A stretch of DNA of 64,000 bases. Origin: Actinomucor elegans. Lineage: Eukaryota > Mucoromycota > Mucoromycetes > Mucorales > Mucoraceae. The first letter of the stretch is position 1, and each line of letters begins with the position of its first letter. Positions 58,386 through 64,000 of this stretch are shown here, piece after piece. The notes beneath the pieces were generated by a model. That model saw nothing but the letters and a program-made list of their open reading frames with translations, was not told where the DNA came from and searched no databases. Where the stretch lies: contig JAMSLZ010000009.1 of assembly GCA_026027325.1 (NCBI GenBank), positions 1,240,001 through 1,304,000 of the forward strand. Direction: 5' to 3'. The position numbers and the translations under genes are program-made.

Positions 58386-59573
58386 ATGAACTTATCTAGC
58401 CCATCCACCATGCCATCAGGGTTCCCAAACAGTTTTTATGCCCCCTACTGCTTTAGTCCAAATCCTCAAGCACTTGTAGTACCTGGATTAGAATACCCTA
58501 ACTCTCCTCTCTCCACGTCTGATCGATCTCAAACCGCCGGGTTTTCTCCAATTTCAGCTGCCCAAGGTTTAACTTATCAACACGATAGCCATTCAAAAAA
58601 CTCTTGGGACATGGTAGACATCTCAACAGATACTACTGGTTACAACTCTGGAAATCAGTTCTCTAACCATTGCAATAGCAATGTAATAGATCCTCCGATA
58701 TTTGATCTGATAGAAGATCAATGTCTTACGGTGTTCTTGCCTCAACAAGGAATAGATACACGCGCTCAAAAGCTCTTGTCAAAATTTGATGATGATGGAC
58801 TATTTGTGCCTTCTCTATTTCCAGCTTATGATCCATTGGTTTTCCAGGATGGCGAATCTCTATGTGCTTTTTGCAACCTGGTTCATGGTATCACTTGTCC
58901 GTTTCTGTCGCCTAATAGTTTTCCTGTTTGTAATACTGGCGATCTTTGTCAGCCTGCATACACCAACCAGAGTAATGTCAATCTGTATGCACGTTACAAT
59001 CATGATCTCTATACTAGAAAACAGCAGCAGCAGCAGCAGCAGCAACTATACAATGTCAACAATGAACACCAACTCCAGCATAATCATCACGCATCTCCTC
59101 ATCACCATGGATACCGAAATGAAAACACTGAAACAAGAAAACCAGCCATTAACACTAATTCTATTAAAGCTTCAAATAAAACGAAAACCCCCATCAAGAA
59201 AAAGTACAACAGTGGTAAAAAAAGAGACATCCAAAGCCCTGTTCTCTGTGATTTTCCAGATTGCGGAAAAATCATTTCTCGACGCTCCAATCTCAAGTCA
59301 CATAAGGAAAAGCATTTAAATAAAAAGCCTTTTATATGCGAGGTATGCTTCTTTCCCTTTGCTCGCTTGCACGACTTGAAGCGCCACCAATATCTACATA
59401 CTGGTGAGAAGCCATATGAATGCCGATTTTGCTATAAAGCGTTTCAAAGAGGTGTCGAAGTAACGAAACACTGTGATAAGGAGATCGCTTGCAGACAGGC
59501 TCGAGATAAAGAGACTCAAGAAAATGGAGGAATACCAGTTATTAACAGAAAAAAAAAGATACCTTCCAAGTAA
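58386..59573 (+). CDS. C2H2 zinc-finger transcription factor (three fingers)
   Basis: A single 395-codon exon. The first ~285 residues are Ser/Asn/Tyr/Gln-rich, including an 8- or 9-Gln tract encoded near 59023-59046. Three fingers occupy about residues 288-377: Cys-x4-Cys-x12-His-x3-His (finger 1), Cys-x2-Cys-x12-His-x3-His with the TGEKPY linker (finger 2), and Cys-x2-Cys-x12-His-x6-Cys (finger 3, a Cys ligand replacing the last His). This layout is common in mucoralean regulators. A basic tail (KKKIPSK) follows. It is a nuclear DNA-binding regulator; targets unknown. Confidence 0.87.
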   Translation: MNLSSPSTMPSGFPNSFYAPYCFSPNPQALVVPGLEYPNSPLSTSDRSQTAGFSPISAAQGLTYQHDSHSKNSWDMVDISTDTTGYNSGNQFSNHCNSNVIDPPIFDLIEDQCLTVFLPQQGIDTRAQKLLSKFDDDGLFVPSLFPAYDPLVFQDGESLCAFCNLVHGITCPFLSPNSFPVCNTGDLCQPAYTNQSNVNLYARYNHDLYTRKQQQQQQQQLYNVNNEHQLQHNHHASPHHHGYRNENTETRKPAINTNSIKASNKTKTPIKKKYNSGKKRDIQSPVLCDFPDCGKIISRRSNLKSHKEKHLNKKPFICEVCFFPFARLHDLKRHQYLHTGEKPYECRFCYKAFQRGVEVTKHCDKEIACRQARDKETQENGGIPVINRKKKIPSK

Positions 59574-61430
59574 TAGGCTTATCACTGACTTGTCAGAGTA
59601 CGGCTTCTCGATTTATTTGCAAATTTGATATCTGCAATTAAATGAACTATTCCCACTATTTCCCTTATACCATCTATTGTTCTTGGATATTAAATATCTT
59701 GTATTCAACATGATCAAGTTGGTTGCTATTATGTCCTGTTTCTTGATTTTTATTATTTTTTTTTTTTTTTCGCACTTGTGATACTCTTGCGCTCCATTCT
59801 CTTTTTAGTTACATATGTCTAACATTTAATAAACCCTTTCTTGGTTTGCCATAAACACATGTTAAAAACAAAGTGTATGTAATGTTAAATGAAGAGACAA
59901 TCAAGTTTTTCCGCGTGAACTTGATATCTTGCTCCTAAGCACAGACTAGTAAAACAAAAAAGAAGTCCAGTTTCGGTTTTATACCTTAAATGGAAGCTTG
60001 TCTAACCATACTTGCGCAGTCACCGAATACCTGTTTGCATTAATTGTGGAGTAATGACTACGAACTTCTTAGAAAGGGCGTTTTTTGTTCTATGCATATA
60101 TCCCAGATTTCAAAGATCTACTTTAGCACATAGGAGATCTAATATGATTTTCGTGATTCAGGAACATATTTGAAGTGGTCATCCGCCAATAACTATTTTG
60201 TACTATGTAACCGGTCATGGATTTACTGATACTTGACTACACAATAAACAGTGATCAGCAAACACAGGTAATTTGTCTCTCTAAGTAAACCAAGGGCATA
60301 TACCTCTAATTGTAATGGTACAGAAATACATCTAATTTCTTAATAATCATCAGTAATAGAACATCATTGCCTGTCTGCTACCTAGATAAAAGTATGAACT
60401 GATTCAGTGGCTTATTCAGAACATGACATACTCATCACATATGGTATTGGGCAAAGAGGGGAATCTCAAGATTCAAAGTGGAATCCTTACCGTCGTTTAC
60501 AATAAATTATTGGTCAACTTGACATATTGATTGCACTCGGGCTGGAGTTTAAGTTGAGATTGACCGAGAGAATCATATACCCCCCACCTCAAAATACTTT
60601 AAGAGGAGCCACTGGTTTTATTGCTGATTTTGACTAACTATTTTTGCCTCTATTCACCTCAGTTTGGAATCGATCGAAAAGTTGGCTGAGAGAAATTTCC
60701 ATGTATTCAAGTTCAGTTATTCCACTCGACCCATTCGTTTCAGATTCGATTTTAATACGAACGTGTTAAAAACCGTTTTTTATTTGTATGAGTGCGATTG
60801 TAGTTTACTCAAAGTTTGGTATAAAGTTTATAAAGGAACAGCTGGTGAATTGTATTGATGTATAAACATATTGAATTAACAGAGTCGAGAAAGTGTCTTG
60901 GTAAAACGAATAGTTCTTTTTTTATATCCATCAATTCGCTCGGTGTAATCAGGTACATCATTAACCTAACACTCCTACACTACTCTTAGAACCTACAATC
61001 GTGACACGTTAATACAGCAATTAATATCTGGTAGTGGAGCTGATTGACTTAACTAACAAACATTTTGAGTGTGGCATAAGGTAGTATAGTAACAAAGGAT
61101 TTTTTAAGCTATAAAATGTATCCATATTGCAACATGTAATAGACAAAAGTTTAATGGGTGCAATATTATAGGAGGCAATATAACACATATTAGATGCATT
61201 CATTTTATAGGCAACTATTAAAATATACTATATTCATGATATTTTAGCCAAGTAGAGGGTATAGCAGAGACAACAATTTATTCTGAACGTGTACTGGTCA
61301 TTAAATGTAATATTAAACCAGGATCGATTGAGCAATGTAGGATAAAAAAAAAAATACAGTTTTCAAAAAATTCACTTTAAGGCCAAGTTTTCGAAATGGT
61401 TTCTTTTAAAGCCTGAACGCGACACTTTGA

Positions 61431-61461
<31 letters not shown>

Positions 61462-62379
61462 GTAATACAGATACATCATAGTTGTGGGATATAAAACTCT
61501 AGAAAAGTTATGACTACAGTTCTATAAAATCTAGCAAATCGCATTTCATCAGATATGACCTGATGAATTAAAATAAAATACTAGTTTTTCTTTGACACCA
61601 TTCAACAATATATTTAATTCCTTACAAAAATTGTTGAAGTTTTCTGGATTGGCATTGTTTGATCTTTAAGAATGAGATCAAATTTCTAAGCAACTCTAAT
61701 ATTCACTTTGTTAAATTGCCTCAAATAATAAAAAAAATGATTGACCTTAAGCCCTAGATTCAAAACCTTTGCAAAGAATATGAATTATCGATCCTGAGAG
61801 TAGTGAATTCACCTTGGGGCTGCGCTTAACACGTACAATAAGTAAATAGTCAAATCTTATTTTGAATGGTTACATGTTGCAAAAAGTTAGATTCTGAAAT
61901 GACTCTTCAAAAGCTAGTATCTTTGTATCTTTGGCGACTGTTAACATTTTTTTGACTTTGGCATACAATGATAAATATAAACTAATTCAAATTGAAATAA
62001 ATCATTATTTATATTTCCTTTATATCAAAACTTTTTTCAAGGTTTCTCGTGAAATAGATACAATTGTTTAATTGTATACATGGTTGTCAACAAATAGTAT
62101 GGAGAACCCACATATAATATTGTCGACAATCTTCACCTATCGACGAAATCCCTGTTCCTGAATTTATTTTATCATCATCTAACTCCTGACCATACTGAGA
62201 TATAATAGATATAACGATTGGCTCAGTAGAAAGAACATAGCTTATCTTTCTGTTTACCCAAAAATCCAGAGATTATTTCTGTTTGTCATCGATATAGATA
62301 TTACTTTATTTTTCCAAGCTTGTTAATTCGGTTTGCATTCAAACGATAACCCAACTTTTTATTTTTATTTTTATTCGGA
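59574..62379. other. Gene-free spacer with dispersed repeats
   Basis: About 2.8 kb without a supportable gene. It contains dispersed-repeat copies at about 60401-60468 and 60505-60575 and a T-run near 61436-61460. A plus-strand frame at 60664-60858 has no recognisable content. Confidence 0.6.
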
Positions 62380-63027
62380 TTACTTTTTCTTGAACTTTAA
62401 AAGGGAAGGTAATATATCAATAGGCCCAGCTTTCTTTAGGAAATCATGCTGTAAAAATAACATATGTTAATTTGTTTCCATTTTTTTTTATATTACTAAT
62501 ACAAACTTACATTTAACAGCTCTGAGGCAGTGGCTCGAGACTTGACATCGACACATAAACAAACAGCCAGATAACTCTTCAATTCCTTGGATAAGTTCTC
62601 TGGTTTTTTCAAAGTGGGCGTACCATTAGTGGCGATTAAATAAAGCGCTTTGAGTGGTTCTTCATCTAGATATGGAGGCTCGTTTTCGATCATCTCAATT
62701 GCCATGATACCTAGAGACCAAATGTCTACCTTGGCTCCATACTCCTTTTGCTTTACTATTTCTGGCGCCATCTATAAACTCAATCCTTTAGTACAGGAAT
62801 GCGTTGTTCCAAGTTTATGCGTTTACCCAGTAAGGTGTTCCCACCATGGTTGCTCTCTTATTTCTTTGGTCTGTTAGTTTGGCACAGTAACCAAAATCAC
62901 TGATTTTGACTTGGCCTGAAAAGTTTAATAGGACATTGTCGGACTTGATATCTCGATGGATAATGTTTTGAGTATGTAAATGATCCAAACCCTTGGCCGT
63001 CTATGTACGAGTAAGTATTGGAACGTC

Positions 63028-63072
<45 letters not shown>

Positions 63073-64000
63073 AAGTTGGGTAGTTTACCTCGTAACACAC
63101 AGTTGCTATTTGTTGTTCAGTCATGGTATTATTCTCAATAACATCCGTTAATGCACCACCCTCCATAAACTCCATAACGACCCATAAGTCTCCTCGCACA
63201 AGGAATGAGTCTAAAAAGTTAACAATATTACCATGGTGTGACTCTTTCATAATCATGATTTCATTCACAATGAGATCAAGTCGCGATTGCTTAGAGAGAT
63301 CCATTTGTTTGACTGCTACTTTGGCGTTAGTGCTGAGGTGGTTAGCTAAATAGACAGATCCTGAAGCACTGTAAGCAGAAGATTAGCAATTGAATACATG
63401 TGTATTCTAATTCAACTAACCCTTGACCAATACGCTTGGTTCTCTTATATAATAGGTTGGGGTCTCCACTTGTAACTACTGAGCCTATAAGAAAACATCA
63501 ATAAGCATTGTATGTCATCCATTTGTCTTTGGTTATGAATATTTTACGTAATCGCTCCATAATTTGAGAATCACTCATTAGACTGATTCGCTGGTTCCTT
63601 TCTGTATTGGTGGTAGAAGGAACAGGGGTTGATATTTGAGGCTGTGGATTGGGTATGATGGTTGCTTCGTTTAGTAGAGACTTTTTCTTTTGTTTTACTG
63701 CAGTTGCAGTTGTTGTTGCTGCTTCTACATCTCTTGTGCGCTTCATGAGGTTTTTATCGCGATCCATAGCAGCAGCAGCTTCTTTGAGTTTTTCTTTTTC
63801 TCTTTCAAATCGTGTGCTACGTTCGGACGGAGCATTGTTCCGATTTGTAGCATGATCGGGATGGCGCTTTGTGCTTCCGTTATTATTTTTGCGGGGAAGG
63901 GACCCACTATGGGTAGTGGGAGTGGGTGAAATGGTATAAGGTGCACCTGATCGATTCAGTGCATCAGTAGACCGTGTAGATTTACTAGTCTCTTTAGACT
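62380..64000 (-). CDS. PAK/STE20-type protein kinase, 5' end outside the window
   Basis: Six exons are visible: 63548 to beyond 64000, 63421-63484, 63089-63368, 62827-63000, 62511-62771 and 62380-62448. The frame stays open to the window edge, so the N-terminus (probably a CRIB/PBD domain) is missing. The visible protein reads ...[38 protein letters not shown] (catalytic Lys), [43 protein letters not shown], ending PSLLKFKKK. This is the PAK arrangement: a linker, a Gly-rich loop, and the GTPYWMAPE activation segment. PAKs act downstream of Cdc42/Rac in polarity and signalling. One intron (63001-63088) carries a 41-base sense poly(A). Confidence 0.93.

Overview
The window looks like nuclear DNA of a zygomycete-type fungus, most likely Mucoromycotina (Mucorales-like). 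The reasons are: AT-rich, homopolymer-rich spacers; almost all introns are 46-68 nt with GTAAGT-like donors and short pyrimidine-AG acceptors; and the gene set mixes a velvet regulator, a WS/DGAT-type acyltransferase, a LARGE/GT49-like glycosyltransferase, a DC-UbP-type ubiquitin-domain protein, a CYSTM protein, C2H2 and GATA-like regulators, NDC80 and a PAK kinase. No rRNA, tRNA, CRISPR or prokaryotic operon was found. I rebuilt the multi-exon genes by hand, checking splice sites and phase; exon limits are given in each entry.

Layout. 1-4.4 kb: gene-poor. 4.5-5.7 kb: GATA-like regulator (+). 8.9-9.8 kb: START lipid-transfer protein (-). 12.9-19.0 kb: three minus-strand genes in tandem (TBC protein, velvet factor, GT49-like type II membrane protein). 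20.7-27.8 kb: plus-strand genes (CYSTM, fucosyltransferase-like membrane protein, WS/DGAT acyltransferase, DUF1752-like protein). 27.8-35.9 kb: gene desert with a 312-bp tandem repeat and a decayed Tc1/mariner-type transposase. 35.9-39.2 kb: cyclin (+) and C2H2 regulator (-). 41.7-42.6 kb: F-box-like protein and a tiny spliced zinc-knuckle protein (+). 42.7-44.4 kb: decayed Tc1/mariner-type element with long inverted repeats and TA flanks. 44.6-53.7 kb: five minus-strand genes (NDC80, DC-UbP-like, Sfp-type phosphopantetheinyl transferase, a possible WWE-like protein, a small CaaX protein). 55.6-59.6 kb: two-TM protein and C2H2 regulator (+). 62.4 kb to the end: PAK/STE20 kinase (-), cut by the window edge.

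There is no obvious metabolic cluster; the genes read as ordinary housekeeping and regulatory genes separated by repeat-filled spacers. The most unusual signals are: a TBC protein lacking both catalytic fingers; a GT49-like protein lacking the DxD motif; a dispersed ~75-nt degenerate repeat with about 16 copies in the spacers; a 37-residue zinc-knuckle protein; a CaaX micro-protein whose intron is stop-free and a multiple of three; a velvet gene with a 33-nt intron and 16- and 23-nt coding exons; and sense-strand poly(A) tracts inside several introns.
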